DNA of 64,000 nucleotides from Arion vulgaris. Its lineage: Eukaryota; Mollusca; Gastropoda; Stylommatophora; Arionidae. Both the position numbers and the translations under genes were made by a program. Shown here one piece after another: positions 63,946 through 64,000 of the stretch. The stretch covers positions 10,461,994 to 10,525,993 of the forward strand of contig CM036755.1 in the NCBI GenBank assembly GCA_020796225.1. The letters run 5' to 3'. A model generated the notes under the pieces. That model ran no database searches. It saw only the letters and a list, made by a program, of their open reading frames with translations, and was not told the DNA's origin. Position 1 is the first letter of the stretch. Each line of letters opens with the position of its first letter.

Positions 63946-64000
63946 AGCCAACTGGGAATCCCTGACTCAGATCAGAAAATGGGCTGGAAATTACAGATGT

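Overview
This window looks like animal nuclear DNA. It is AT-rich, has spliced genes with small exons and long introns, and is crowded with non-LTR retrotransposon (LINE) pieces, several SINE families, Penelope-like elements, small hAT and mariner relatives, and minisatellites. The LINE and Penelope types point to an invertebrate. A lophotrochozoan, perhaps a gastropod mollusc, is my best guess, but the species cannot be fixed from this sequence. SINE family letters (SINE-A, -B and so on) are working names used only here.

Layout. 0.76-21.04 kb: a complete twelve-exon gene on the minus strand for mitochondrial D-lactate dehydrogenase (LDHD), reconstructed exon by exon. All introns have GT..AG ends, and the phases agree at every junction except one (exon 10/11), where one base is missing. 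The introns are packed with SINEs and LINE fragments. 21.5-43.9 kb: intergenic repeat sea, with LINE pieces, SINE clusters, an inverted Penelope-like pair at 35.76-37.73 kb and a mariner-like MITE at 40.33 kb. 43.9-46.55 kb: a 2.6 kb minisatellite of 31- and 34-bp units with higher-order organisation. 46.8-48.5 kb: nested SINEs carrying a hAT MITE. 48.9-50.6 kb: low-complexity DNA and a 15/30-bp minisatellite. 51.7-53.1 kb: a repeat-poor stretch ending in a 40-bp coding first exon that begins MSRRKQARPKSCK, the NuRD-recruiting N-terminus of zinc-finger repressors (ZNF423/521, SALL, BCL11 and FOG classes). The rest of that gene should lie to the right of the window. 53.2-64 kb: more SINEs and LINEs, a second hAT MITE, and four further minisatellites.

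Transposable elements. Two abundant families, SINE-A and SINE-B, account for more than 50 copies or pieces. They share a 5' module of about 50 bp and (GAA)n tails. At least one LINE copy ends in the same tail as SINE-A, which suggests the LINE supplies the retroposition machinery. Many insertions keep clear target-site duplications and are nested up to three deep, so insertion order can be read directly. One SINE-A-like element carries about 60 bp of 28S rRNA.

Base quality. Two frame breaks inside the Penelope pair, and the single break in LDHD, each look like loss of one base from a short C or G run. This suggests residual consensus errors in the assembly rather than real lesions, though real mutations cannot be excluded.
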